Shown here: positions 17,233-24,621 of the stretch, one piece after another
How the letters are laid out: each line of letters begins with the position of its first letter
Position numbering within the stretch: position 1 is the first letter of the stretch
Source of the DNA: Planctomycetes bacterium GWF2_41_51
GTDB lineage: Bacteria > Planctomycetota > Phycisphaerae > Sedimentisphaerales > UBA12454
DNA length: 32,587 nucleotides
Reading direction: 5' to 3'
NCBI GenBank assembly: GCA_001825665.1
Contig: MHXZ01000075.1
Location: 1-32,587, forward strand
Position numbers and translations under genes: made by a program
The notes under the pieces: generated by a model
Told to the model about the DNA's origin: nothing
Seen by the model: the letters and a program-made list of their open reading frames with translations, nothing else
Databases searched by the model: none

Positions 17233-17335
17233 GTCCCCGCAGCTCAATTGGATAGAGTGCCGGCCTGGCGAAGCCGGAGGTTACAGGTTTCCCAAAGGGA
17301 TTTGCGCTACGCTTCAACGACTCCTGTCGGGGACG
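17233..17335 (+). pseudogene. disrupted second copy of tRNA-Arg(CCG)
   Basis: Same acceptor, D and anticodon stems, T stem and discriminator as the intact gene 50 nt upstream, but 103 nt instead of 74. The anticodon loop is CTGGCGAA (17265-17272), eight bases instead of seven and without the CCG reading position, and 28 nt (17290-17317, beginning TCCCAAAGGGA) are inserted in the T loop between TT and CGACT. All helices remain intact. As written it should not be a working arginine tRNA; it is either a decayed duplicate or a processed or repurposed tRNA-like RNA. Confidence 0.75.
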
Positions 17336-17425
17336 ATTGGCCTTTTTAACCAAAATTACATTTCTGTAATCATCCTCAGAAGTCCTATAACTATATTTTA
17401 AAACAAAAGTTGAAGCGGTTAATCT

Positions 17426-17444
17426 GTTATTTTCACAAAATAAC
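17426..17444. promoter_or_regulatory. perfect palindrome, probable operator of the porin operon
   Basis: GTTATTTT-CAC-AAAATAAC, 8-bp arms with a 3-nt centre. It covers the -35 element at 17432-17437 of the putative promoter, the classical place for a repressor or an activator binding as a dimer. It does not look like a Pho box. Confidence 0.5.
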
Positions 17445-17460
17445 GTATTCTTTTTCTAAT
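17432..17460 (+). promoter_or_regulatory. putative promoter of the porin-binding protein-kinase operon
   Basis: TTCACA (17432-17437) and TCTAAT (17455-17460), each 5 of 6 to consensus, with a 17-nt spacer. Transcription would begin near 17467, about 80 nt before the ATG at 17549. Confidence 0.5.
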
Positions 17461-17548
17461 CAGGGTAAAGGCAATAGATGTTATAGTCGAAAAATAAATA
17501 TAGTTGTATGTGAAGATTGTACAGAAAGTATCTTTGACGAGCGAAAAA

Positions 17549-18910
17549 ATGGAAAGATATCAAATAAAAACAAATGTAATTTGTGTAATGGTAATATTCT
17601 GTCTTGCCGGGATGGTATTTTCTGCGTCAAACGAAACCGACAATGCAGGCGATAGATGGAGATCGCTGTTAAGAAATCCGACCGACTGGCTTGAGATCGA
17701 AGCGGATTTGCGCTTACGCGCGGAGTATGATAATAACAGGAGACTTGACAAAGAAGCAGTTGGACACGAGCGAGTAGTTTTCCCGCGATATCGAGCGCGA
17801 ATAGGTGCGAAAATAAAATTAACTGACGATGTAAATTTCAATGTTCGGTTTGTTACAGAGCCGAGATATTATATCAAACCAAAGACACAGGACCCGCCAT
17901 TTATCAGAAATGAAGTGCTGCCGGATAAATTGAATCTTGAGATTCACAACGCATTTGATTTGCCTTTGACAATTGTCGCAGGCAGACAGGATATTCTCCT
18001 TGGCAGCGGATGGCTGATAAGTGATGGGACTCCGCTGGATGGAGGCAGGTCAGCATTTTTCGATGCGCTGAGATTCAAATATGAGATAGCATCGCAGGAT
18101 GCGACGTTTGATTTTGTATTGATTGATAATCACGCAGACAGCGCGAAATATTTTGAACCTTTTCATGACAGGGATGATGACTTAATCGAACAGGATGAGC
18201 AGGGCGCGATATTTTATTTGGCGAAGAGAACGGGTGAGAGGAGCGGAATTGATTTATATTTAATTTATAAACTGTATAGCGAGAGGGCTGTTGCCAACGG
18301 TTTTGAGGGCGAAGTATATACGCTGGGTCTGAGGAAATACGGTGCGCTGAGCGACAAGTGGGAATACAGTATGGAATTCGCACCACAGTTCGGGCATAAG
18401 AACGGCAACAATATTCAGGCGTTCGGAACAAATAATCAGCTTATATATAATTTCAAAGATGAGAAAAAGAATAAAGTCATTCTTGGATATGAATATCTAT
18501 CGGGCAATGACGACAGAGAGAAACATTTCGATAAAGGTTTCGGCAGAGTCGATACGTGGAGTGTTTTGTACCAGGGGAATCTCGACGCGATTGATGGCAG
18601 GGCGTATGACAGCGCAAACCTGCACAGATTATATGTTGACTGGAAAACGAACCTGACGGAAAAGACGGAACTGCTGAGCGGATATTCTCTTTTGTTCGCG
18701 GACGATAATACATCGGCCGGCGGAACGGGCGGAATGAGCAAAAGCGGGTTATTTAAAGGACAATTGCTGCGTTCTATGCTGAGATATAAAGTAAGTAAAA
18801 ATATCGAGCACCGGCTCGAAGGTGAAGTATTTTTGCCGGGCGATTTTTATAATAATGACAGAAATGATGTCGCAGTGTTTTTCAGATATGGTTTTTATTT
18901 AACTCTTTAA
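17549..18910 (+). CDS. alginate-export-type outer-membrane porin
   Basis: 453 residues from the ATG at 17549; an upstream TTG at 17504 would place 15 charged residues before the signal peptide, so I reject it. Signal peptide about 1-27 (hydrophobic VICVMVIFCLAGMVFSA). The mature part is a beta-barrel: alternating strands such as IEADLRLRAEYDN, VVFPRYRARIGAKIKL, FNVRFVTEPRYY, LTIVAGRQDILLGSGW and a terminal aromatic residue pattern FFRYGFYLTL. The GRQ..LG.GW and early RYRARIG patterns fit the alginate-export (AlgE-like) family. Passive outer-membrane uptake or export of an anionic solute is likely; the linked PstS-like protein suggests an anion. A 78-nt leader carries promoter and operator. 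Confidence 0.75.
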   Translation: MERYQIKTNVICVMVIFCLAGMVFSASNETDNAGDRWRSLLRNPTDWLEIEADLRLRAEYDNNRRLDKEAVGHERVVFPRYRARIGAKIKLTDDVNFNVRFVTEPRYYIKPKTQDPPFIRNEVLPDKLNLEIHNAFDLPLTIVAGRQDILLGSGWLISDGTPLDGGRSAFFDALRFKYEIASQDATFDFVLIDNHADSAKYFEPFHDRDDDLIEQDEQGAIFYLAKRTGERSGIDLYLIYKLYSERAVANGFEGEVYTLGLRKYGALSDKWEYSMEFAPQFGHKNGNNIQAFGTNNQLIYNFKDEKKNKVILGYEYLSGNDDREKHFDKGFGRVDTWSVLYQGNLDAIDGRAYDSANLHRLYVDWKTNLTEKTELLSGYSLLFADDNTSAGGTGGMSKSGLFKGQLLRSMLRYKVSKNIEHRLEGEVFLPGDFYNNDRNDVAVFFRYGFYLTL

Positions 18911-18921
18911 AGGTGAGAAAA

Positions 18922-19740
18922 ATGAAAAAATTATCGCTTATGACAATCATAGCAGCTGTTCTTATTACAGTTTCCGCGAAAGCCAATGAACCGAACAATT
19001 TAAATAAAATAATAATAAGCGGGACCGGAGATAGTTTTGAACTCTTTCAAAATCTTGCCGAAGCTTTTGAGGCAAAATACAGCGGGTGCAAGATAGAAAT
19101 TCCGGAAAGTGTCGGTTCTACCGCAGGGATTAAGGCTGTTATAGGGGGAAAAGCAGATATTGCGCGTGTGGCGCGTCCTCTGAAAGATAATGAGAAAGCA
19201 GCGGGGCTTACCGAGCAGGTGTTTGCGAATACGCCGGTGGTTTTTGCTGTAAGGCCTGATACAAATGGCATAGATAATATTACAACCGAGCAGGTGCTTG
19301 GGATATATAAAGGAGAAATTAAGGATTGGAGCCAGCTTGGCGCAACGGCGGGTAAAATATATCCGTTAACCAGAGAGCAGGGGGATTCGGCACTGAGGAT
19401 TCTTGTCGAAAATATGGCGGGTTTTGCAGATATCAATAGCCCAGCGGGCAAGGTGATGTATCTTACGCCTGAAGCAGTTGCTACGATGCTTGAGCATAAA
19501 CAAACAATCTGCTATTTGCCTTTATCAGCGGTTGTAAATACTGAATTGAAAGTATTGAAAATCGATGGTGTCGAGCCGACAAATAAAAAAGTACTAAGCG
19601 GCGAATATAAGTATTTAATTCCTCTTGGAGTCGTCTGCAAAGGAGAGCCGAAGGGACTTGTTAAGAAGTTTATAGACTTTCTTTACAGTTCGGATGCGGG
19701 GAAAATCATAATGAGTATGGGGGCTGTCCCTGTGCAATAA
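18922..19740 (+). CDS. PstS-like periplasmic substrate-binding protein
   Basis: 272 residues from the ATG at 18922 with AAAGG about 8 nt upstream. Signal peptide 1-22 (cleavage after AKA). The periplasmic binding fold of the phosphate family is visible: IIISGTGDSF at the start of the mature protein, VGSTAGIKAVIGGKADIARVARPL (shortened; about 60-85) and PLTREQGDSAL, where phosphate-binding PstS normally has R-x-x-G-S-G-T. The ligand loop is therefore altered, so phosphate is not certain. No PstC, PstA or PstB gene follows; instead there is a sensor kinase, so a role in ligand presentation to the kinase or capture after the porin is likely. Confidence 0.8.
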   Translation: MKKLSLMTIIAAVLITVSAKANEPNNLNKIIISGTGDSFELFQNLAEAFEAKYSGCKIEIPESVGSTAGIKAVIGGKADIARVARPLKDNEKAAGLTEQVFANTPVVFAVRPDTNGIDNITTEQVLGIYKGEIKDWSQLGATAGKIYPLTREQGDSALRILVENMAGFADINSPAGKVMYLTPEAVATMLEHKQTICYLPLSAVVNTELKVLKIDGVEPTNKKVLSGEYKYLIPLGVVCKGEPKGLVKKFIDFLYSSDAGKIIMSMGAVPVQ

Positions 19741-19770
19741 ATTACAGCAGAACAGGATTTTCGAAACGAG

Positions 19771-21657
19771 ATGTTCAGGTCAATAAGAACAAAAATAATG
19801 GTATTGCAGATTGGACTTGTCCTTGCTGTGACAGTAAGTCTGGGCATTATTTCTTATATGCTGACATTTTCCTCGCTTAGAGAAAGCCAAAAGCAGAATC
19901 TTGAATATATGTCCGAATATGTAGAGGGACAGATAAAAGCCGCATTAGACAATAAAGAACAATTACTTGAGAAAATCGGTCATTCAGAAACAATGACGAA
20001 TTATTATAAGAAACAGCAGGAGAATTTTCTGGCGGGCTATCTCGAGAAGTTTAAGCAGGAATTCGAAATACTTTCATACGTAAATGAAAGCGGGCGTGAG
20101 GAGCTAAAATTAATAAACGGACGGGTAAGTACAAACTATTACAATGTAAGTAATTCACTGGTTTTTCAACGTGCAATCAGCAATGCCAATAAAGCTTTCA
20201 GTTGGTATAACCCTTATTCGTCCGAACTAAAGGGGCCATGCATAGAGTTCGGTATTTGCGACAAAGACTTTTTCGATGATTTTACAGGTTTTATTCTGGG
20301 CAAGATTTCTGTACCGCAATTGACGCAGGACATTAAAGAATTTGAACAGAAGGAGAATGCGTTAGTTCTCCTTGTCGATTCTGACCGTACAATTCTGGCG
20401 TGTCCGGATAAGGGCAAGGAGCTTAAAAAGTTTGAAATAAAAGGAAAAGAAGGGTTAAGAATTTTAGCGGAAATCAAAATGGCGAAAACCGGCTACGGCC
20501 GAGCAGATATTTTGGGAAACGACAGTTTCGTTTCGTACACACCAGTTGAGGGGCAGGATTGGTCTGTTGTATTGGCTCTTCCTTATCATATTTTCAGCGC
20601 AAAACTGGATGCACTCCGGAACACAGTTGTTCTTATCGGTTTTACAATACTTGTTATCGGTGTTATGCTGTCATTGTACGTGTCAGTGGATATAACCAAA
20701 CCTATTTTGGAGCTGCTGAAATCAACGAGCTTAATAGCAACAGGCGATTTTTCCCAGAGAGTAAATACCAATTCAAAAGATGAACTTGGAAAACTGGCGA
20801 CAGCATTTAACCAGATGACCGAAAATCTTCAGAATACGACGACATCGATGGTGAACCTGAACAGAGAAATTATCGAACGTCAAAAAGCAGAAGCATTGCA
20901 GCACAGCCTTAATGAAAAGCTGGAAAAGAGCATTAAGAATCTTACGGTTGTTAACAGGGAGCTTGCTGATTTCGCACACGTAGCCGCACACGACCTTAAA
21001 GCTCCTTTGAGGGCGGTAGGCAGTCTTGCGGGAATATTAATGTCCGACTACGGAAATAAGCTGGACGAACGCGGGAAATACTATCTGGATACGCTTGTCA
21101 GAAGAACGGAACGCATGAGCGAACTTATCAGCGGCATCCTGACTTATTCAGAACTCGGACGCGATACCGAAATTTCGCCTGTTAGTATAAATGCAATTGT
21201 GAGGGAGACAATTACAAATCTCGAAGTGCCTGAGAATATCGAAATAATACTTGAAAGCGATTTTCCAACTGTTTTGTGCGGCAAAACTCATATGCAGCAG
21301 GTGTTCGGTCATTTACTGGGTAATGCAATAAAATATATAGATAAACCAAAGGGAACAGTAAAAGTAAAATGCACAGAAGACGGGGACTACTGGGTATTCA
21401 GTGTTTCCGATAACGGATGCGGAATAGAAGAGAAATATTTCGAGAGGATTTTCAAAATATTCCAAACGCTTGTCAGACGAGATGAAGAAGAAAGCACGGG
21501 AATCGGTCTTTCTGTAGTCAAAAGAATAGTCGAAAAATATAACGGTAAAATCTGGGTAGAATCAAAACCAGGAATAGGCAGTACGTTTTTTTTCACTTTA
21601 AGAAAGGAAAAGAAGGTGGTTAATAATGAGAAATTACAAGCCAATTTTGTTAGTTGA
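19771..21657 (+). CDS. membrane sensor histidine kinase (extracytoplasmic sensor, HAMP, HisKA, HATPase)
   Basis: 628 residues. Membrane helix 1 at about 11-33, periplasmic sensor of about 240 residues (33-275; dCache-like length), helix 2 at about 285-310, HAMP domain (KPILELLKSTSLIATGDFS onward, 311-362), a short coiled coil (365-395), then the dimerisation box FAHVAAHDLKAPLRA with phospho-accepting His407 and the ATPase domain: GNAIKYI (N box), SVSDNGCGI (G1), STGIGLSVVKRI (G2). The HisKA box AHDLKAPLR and the partner with a long receiver loop are of the phytochrome/Rcp1 type. Its stop overlaps the response regulator start by 32 nt. It most likely senses the ligand handled by the porin and binding protein. 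Confidence 0.9.
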   Translation: MFRSIRTKIMVLQIGLVLAVTVSLGIISYMLTFSSLRESQKQNLEYMSEYVEGQIKAALDNKEQLLEKIGHSETMTNYYKKQQENFLAGYLEKFKQEFEILSYVNESGREELKLINGRVSTNYYNVSNSLVFQRAISNANKAFSWYNPYSSELKGPCIEFGICDKDFFDDFTGFILGKISVPQLTQDIKEFEQKENALVLLVDSDRTILACPDKGKELKKFEIKGKEGLRILAEIKMAKTGYGRADILGNDSFVSYTPVEGQDWSVVLALPYHIFSAKLDALRNTVVLIGFTILVIGVMLSLYVSVDITKPILELLKSTSLIATGDFSQRVNTNSKDELGKLATAFNQMTENLQNTTTSMVNLNREIIERQKAEALQHSLNEKLEKSIKNLTVVNRELADFAHVAAHDLKAPLRAVGSLAGILMSDYGNKLDERGKYYLDTLVRRTERMSELISGILTYSELGRDTEISPVSINAIVRETITNLEVPENIEIILESDFPTVLCGKTHMQQVFGHLLGNAIKYIDKPKGTVKVKCTEDGDYWVFSVSDNGCGIEEKYFERIFKIFQTLVRRDEEESTGIGLSVVKRIVEKYNGKIWVESKPGIGSTFFFTLRKEKKVVNNEKLQANFVS

Positions 21658-22084
21658 TGACGATGATGTCGATGCAATCATCACACAGCGGGCAGTTAAT
21701 GAACTTAAAATTACAAATGAACTGGTGCGTAAGGTGGATGGCGAAGATGCTCTTAATTATTTGAGAGACGAAGGCAATCCCAAGCCATGTGTAATTCTGC
21801 TCGATTTGAATATGCCTCGAATGAACGGGTTCGAATTTCTGAAAGTTATAAAAAACGACAGCGAACTAAAACGACTGCCAATTGTTGTTCTTACCACGTC
21901 GGATGTGGATCAGAATATTCTGGACAGTTTCGATTTGGGCGTGGCGGGTTATATAGTAAAGCCTGTTGACTATAAGCAGTTCGTCGAGGCGATGAAAACA
22001 ATCAATATGTATTGGACGCTGAGCCAATTACCAACTGAAACAGGTAATTCGGCCGCTTTAAACCCTCAAACGCAGAACGCATAG
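21626..22084 (+). CDS. stand-alone response regulator, Rcp1-like
   Basis: 152 residues forming a single receiver domain: acidic pocket DDDD (11-14), phospho-acceptor Asp60 in LLDLNMPRMNG, Thr90 in VVLTTSD and Lys112 in VKPVDY. No DNA-binding or enzymatic output domain follows; the last 25 residues are polar and probably disordered. Rcp1-like single-domain regulators act as phosphate shuttles or by protein binding. AAGGTGG precedes the ATG, which lies inside the kinase gene (32-nt overlap), so stoichiometric production with the kinase is expected. The downstream effector is not in the window. Confidence 0.9.
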   Translation: MRNYKPILLVDDDDVDAIITQRAVNELKITNELVRKVDGEDALNYLRDEGNPKPCVILLDLNMPRMNGFEFLKVIKNDSELKRLPIVVLTTSDVDQNILDSFDLGVAGYIVKPVDYKQFVEAMKTINMYWTLSQLPTETGNSAALNPQTQNA

Positions 22085-22090
22085 AGGCTA

Positions 22091-22117
22091 AAAGAACTTC
22101 AGCAATTGAGGTTCTTT
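22091..22117 (+). terminator. hairpin, probable terminator after the two-component operon
   Basis: AAAGAACTTC (22091-22100) pairs with GAGGTTCTTT (22108-22117) through ten pairs including one G-T, loop of seven. It starts 6 nt after the response regulator stop. The T tail is short, so termination strength is uncertain. Confidence 0.5.
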
Positions 22118-22213
22118 AAATAGAAAAGTAATGGGGAGAATCCTGCCAGCAGGGAGAGTTGTGCTGCGCCCGGAAGGGCTTGTAAAAACATATCTTTTGC
22201 ACTTTTTAAATTA

Positions 22214-22241
22214 TTGACGACTGGTGTAAATTGCATATAAT
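22214..22241 (+). promoter_or_regulatory. strong putative promoter for ykgJ-like/hisS
   Basis: TTGACG (22214-22219) and a perfect TATAAT (22236-22241) with a 16-nt spacer. Transcription near 22248 gives an 80-nt leader that contains the GC-rich hairpin at 22285-22303. Confidence 0.6.
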
Positions 22242-22284
22242 TGCGGGTCTGTATATTTAAAACATAATTGGTATTTTAGTGAAA

Positions 22285-22303
22285 CCCCGGCTAAAAGCCG
22301 GGG
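22285..22303. repeat. GC-rich hairpin repeat (CCGGC type), copy 1
   Basis: CCCCGGCT (22285-22292)/AGCCGGGG (22296-22303) with loop AAA, followed by CTAAATGACT. Copy 2 at 24062-24080 has the same architecture and following sequence but a different loop. It lies in the leader of the YkgJ-type gene, 28 nt before the ATG. Confidence 0.7.
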
Positions 22304-22330
22304 CTAAATGACTCGAATAAAGAATTCAAT

Positions 22331-22747
22331 ATGAAAAAAAAGAACGCAAAAAAACAAAAAATACAATGCAGTAAATGCGCAGGACTTTGCTGCCGATACG
22401 TGGCACTTCCGATTGAAACGCCAAAGACACGCGGCGACTACGACGATATCCGGTGGTTCCTGACGCATAAACACGTAACGGTTTTCGTTGAAAACAGAAG
22501 CTGGTATTTCAGCGTCGATAATACGTGCAGACATCTGTCGAGCAAAGATCATCGATGCAAAATTTATGAGACTCGGCCGAGGATTTGCCGAGGTTATAAA
22601 AATGTCGATTGCGAGCTGAGCAAAGATGCTTATGACTATGACCTGTATTTCACAAACGACAGGCAGATGGAAGAATATATGAAAGTGAAATTCGATAATA
22701 ATAAAATCGACAGACTGGCTAAAGTCAGGAAATACAAAAAAAAATGA
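22331..22747 (+). CDS. YkgJ-type CxxCxxxCC metal-cluster protein
   Basis: 138 residues. The N-terminal CSKCAGLCC (Cys13, 16, 20, 21) and later single cysteines in DNTCRHL, HRCKIY and RICRGY match the YkgJ/Fe-S-or-zinc-binding family (formerly UPF0153), whose biochemical role is poorly defined. The YETRPRICR segment is highly typical. Basic tail. The TGA overlaps the hisS start (ATGA), so it is translationally coupled to histidyl-tRNA synthetase; no functional link is known to me. Confidence 0.85.
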   Translation: MKKKNAKKQKIQCSKCAGLCCRYVALPIETPKTRGDYDDIRWFLTHKHVTVFVENRSWYFSVDNTCRHLSSKDHRCKIYETRPRICRGYKNVDCELSKDAYDYDLYFTNDRQMEEYMKVKFDNNKIDRLAKVRKYKKK

Positions 22748-24036
22748 AGATACAAGCGGTAAAAGGCACGAGGGATTTTTATCCGGAAGATATGGCAAGA
22801 CGGAACTTCATTATCGACGGCTGGAAAACAGCATCGATAAGAAACGGGTTCGCTGAGTTTGACGGGCCAATCTTCGAATATCTTGCGATGTATCAGCAAA
22901 AAAGCGGAGATGAAATAGCATCACAGTTGTTCGCTTTCGAAGACAGGGGGGAACGGATGCTTGCTATCCGGCCTGAGATTACACCGACGCTGGCGAGAAT
23001 GGTAAATCAACGTATAAATACTCTGCCGAGACCTATAAAGTGGTTTTCTGTGCCGAGGCTTTGCAGGGCAGAGAGGCCGCAGAAAGGGAGACTGCGGGAG
23101 TTTTTTCAATGGAATGTGGATATAATCGGCGTTGATGATTGTCTTGCGGATGCGGAAGTGATTTTCTGTGCGGTTGATTACCTGATGGCGGCGGGACTGG
23201 GGAGCGATGATATTATTGTGAGGATTTCGAGCAGGAGACTTCTTGCGTCACTGCTGGAATATTTTGGGATTGAAGAATCGCAGCTCGATAAGGTTTATGC
23301 AGTTCTCGATAAGAAAGCTAAGGTACCGGCAGAAGCTTTTGAGAAGATGCTTGAAGAGACAATTAGTGATGCCGACAAACGCGAAAAAGTTTTGAAGCTT
23401 ATGGCGGCGGAGTCGCTGGTTGAGCTTGAAGAGTTTGCGGGCAATGATGAGAAGGCGAAGCTCGCGGTTGATGAACTTAAGAGGCTGTTTGAATATCTTA
23501 ATGTGATGGGGATTACGGAATTTTGCAAATTCGATATCGGGATCGTGCGCGGGCTGGCGTATTATACGGGTATCGTGTATGAGATTTATGATAAGTCGCA
23601 GCAGCTTCGTGCGATTTGCGGGGGCGGCAGATATGATAATCTTCTTGCGGATTTCGGCGGGCCGAAGATAAGCGCAACGGGGATGGGGATGGGCGATTGT
23701 GTGCTGGGGATTGTGCTGGAAGAGAAAGGGATTTTCAGTAAAGTCGGCGTGTATGGAGCCTGCGAATATTTTGTTGCGTATGCGGATGATTCGCTTCGGA
23801 ATGATGCGCTTAATATTGTTGCGAAATTGCGGAAGGCCGGAAAGGTAACGGATTTCAGCTATAAAGGCGGGGGACTCGGTAAACAATTGAAACAGGCATC
23901 GACGGTCGGCGCAAAGGAGTGCGTGCTTGTCGGGCAGGAGTTTGCGGAAAAAAAGCAATTGATAATTAAGGATATGGCAAGCGGTGAGCAGAAGGCCGTT
24001 AGCGATGCAGATTTTTTTGCGTTAATAAAACGATAA
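22744..24036 (+). CDS. hisS: histidyl-tRNA synthetase
   Basis: 430 residues, class II synthetase. Motif 1 region near 20-60, motif 2 as RAERPQKGRLREFFQWNVD (about 107-125), the histidine-specific GLAYYTGIVYEIYD (about 270-283), and motif 3 with GGGRYDNL and GMGMGDCVLGI. A C-terminal anticodon-binding domain (about 335-430; FVAYADD, AGKVTDFSYKGGGLGKQLKQA shortened, CVLVGQ) is complete, which favours HisS over the truncated paralogue HisZ. ATG overlaps the previous stop by 4 nt. Confidence 0.93.
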   Translation: MKIQAVKGTRDFYPEDMARRNFIIDGWKTASIRNGFAEFDGPIFEYLAMYQQKSGDEIASQLFAFEDRGERMLAIRPEITPTLARMVNQRINTLPRPIKWFSVPRLCRAERPQKGRLREFFQWNVDIIGVDDCLADAEVIFCAVDYLMAAGLGSDDIIVRISSRRLLASLLEYFGIEESQLDKVYAVLDKKAKVPAEAFEKMLEETISDADKREKVLKLMAAESLVELEEFAGNDEKAKLAVDELKRLFEYLNVMGITEFCKFDIGIVRGLAYYTGIVYEIYDKSQQLRAICGGGRYDNLLADFGGPKISATGMGMGDCVLGIVLEEKGIFSKVGVYGACEYFVAYADDSLRNDALNIVAKLRKAGKVTDFSYKGGGLGKQLKQASTVGAKECVLVGQEFAEKKQLIIKDMASGEQKAVSDADFFALIKR

Positions 24037-24061
24037 AACGTTTAGAGTATTCGGAAGAAAA

Positions 24062-24080
24062 CCCCCGGCAGAGCCGGGGG
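24062..24080. repeat. GC-rich hairpin repeat (CCGGC type), copy 2
   Basis: CCCCCGGC (24062-24069)/GCCGGGGG (24073-24080), loop AGA, followed by CTAATAGACT. It lies between hisS and the HYExAFE gene, 14 nt before the ATG, so it occupies the ribosome binding region. It could also act as a transcription terminator but has no T tail on the plus strand. Confidence 0.7.
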
Positions 24081-24093
24081 CTAATAGACTGCG

Positions 24094-24621
24094 ATGAATG
24101 AAAATGGCAATCACTATGAAAGAGCGTTCGAGGGGTGGTTGAAGGATAATGGGGTAGGGTATCTTGCGATTGACCAGCATAAGCGAGCGGCTTTTTCGAG
24201 GAGTAAAATCAAGAGTTTCGATTTTCTTTTTTATTCGGCGGATATGCGGGCGTATATCGCGGAAGTTAAAGGGAGAAAATTTGGGGGCAGGAATTTCGCG
24301 GCGTTCGGAAATTTACAGAATTGGGTGACTGACGATGATATTTGCGGGCTTGAAAACTGGATTAAAATTTTCAGGGGGCAGTATCTGGGACTGTTTGTTT
24401 TTGCATACGATTTGGCGAATATCGATGTTGAGACGGACGGCAGGGAAATTTTTGAGTATCGGGGGAAGAGATATGTATTTACGGCGGTTCGGCTTGTCGA
24501 TTATCTGCAAGGTGCGACGGTTCGAAGCATAAAATGGAAAACGCTGCATTTGTCGGCGGAATATTATAAGCAATGCGTTATTAATATTGATGAATTAATT
24601 TTGAAGAAAGCACGATTGTGA
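24094..24621 (+). CDS. HYExAFE family protein
   Basis: 175 residues. The N-terminal HYERAFEGWL fits the HYExAFE family name, which I recall as a planctomycete-enriched family of unknown function. The segment SFDFLFYS ... AYIAEVKGRKFGG has the D-(x)n-E-x-K arrangement of PD-(D/E)XK nucleases (Asp about 50, Glu and Lys about 66-68), so a nuclease-like fold is plausible but unproven. The TGA overlaps the bioB GTG start (GTGA), so the two are coupled. A GC-rich hairpin precedes its ATG. Confidence 0.8.
   Translation: MNENGNHYERAFEGWLKDNGVGYLAIDQHKRAAFSRSKIKSFDFLFYSADMRAYIAEVKGRKFGGRNFAAFGNLQNWVTDDDICGLENWIKIFRGQYLGLFVFAYDLANIDVETDGREIFEYRGKRYVFTAVRLVDYLQGATVRSIKWKTLHLSAEYYKQCVINIDELILKKARL

Noticed and set aside
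17410-17655. Open frame of 81 codons upstream of and overlapping the porin start.
   Set aside because: Cys/Lys/Asn-rich, no family pattern, and it overlaps the signal peptide of the better supported porin gene; it also covers the promoter.
228-22155. The 12-mer CCTGCCAGCAGG occurs in the mgtC-like gene and again near 22144.
   Set aside because: In mgtC it encodes ordinary membrane-helix residues; a self-complementary 12-mer shared twice is compatible with chance.
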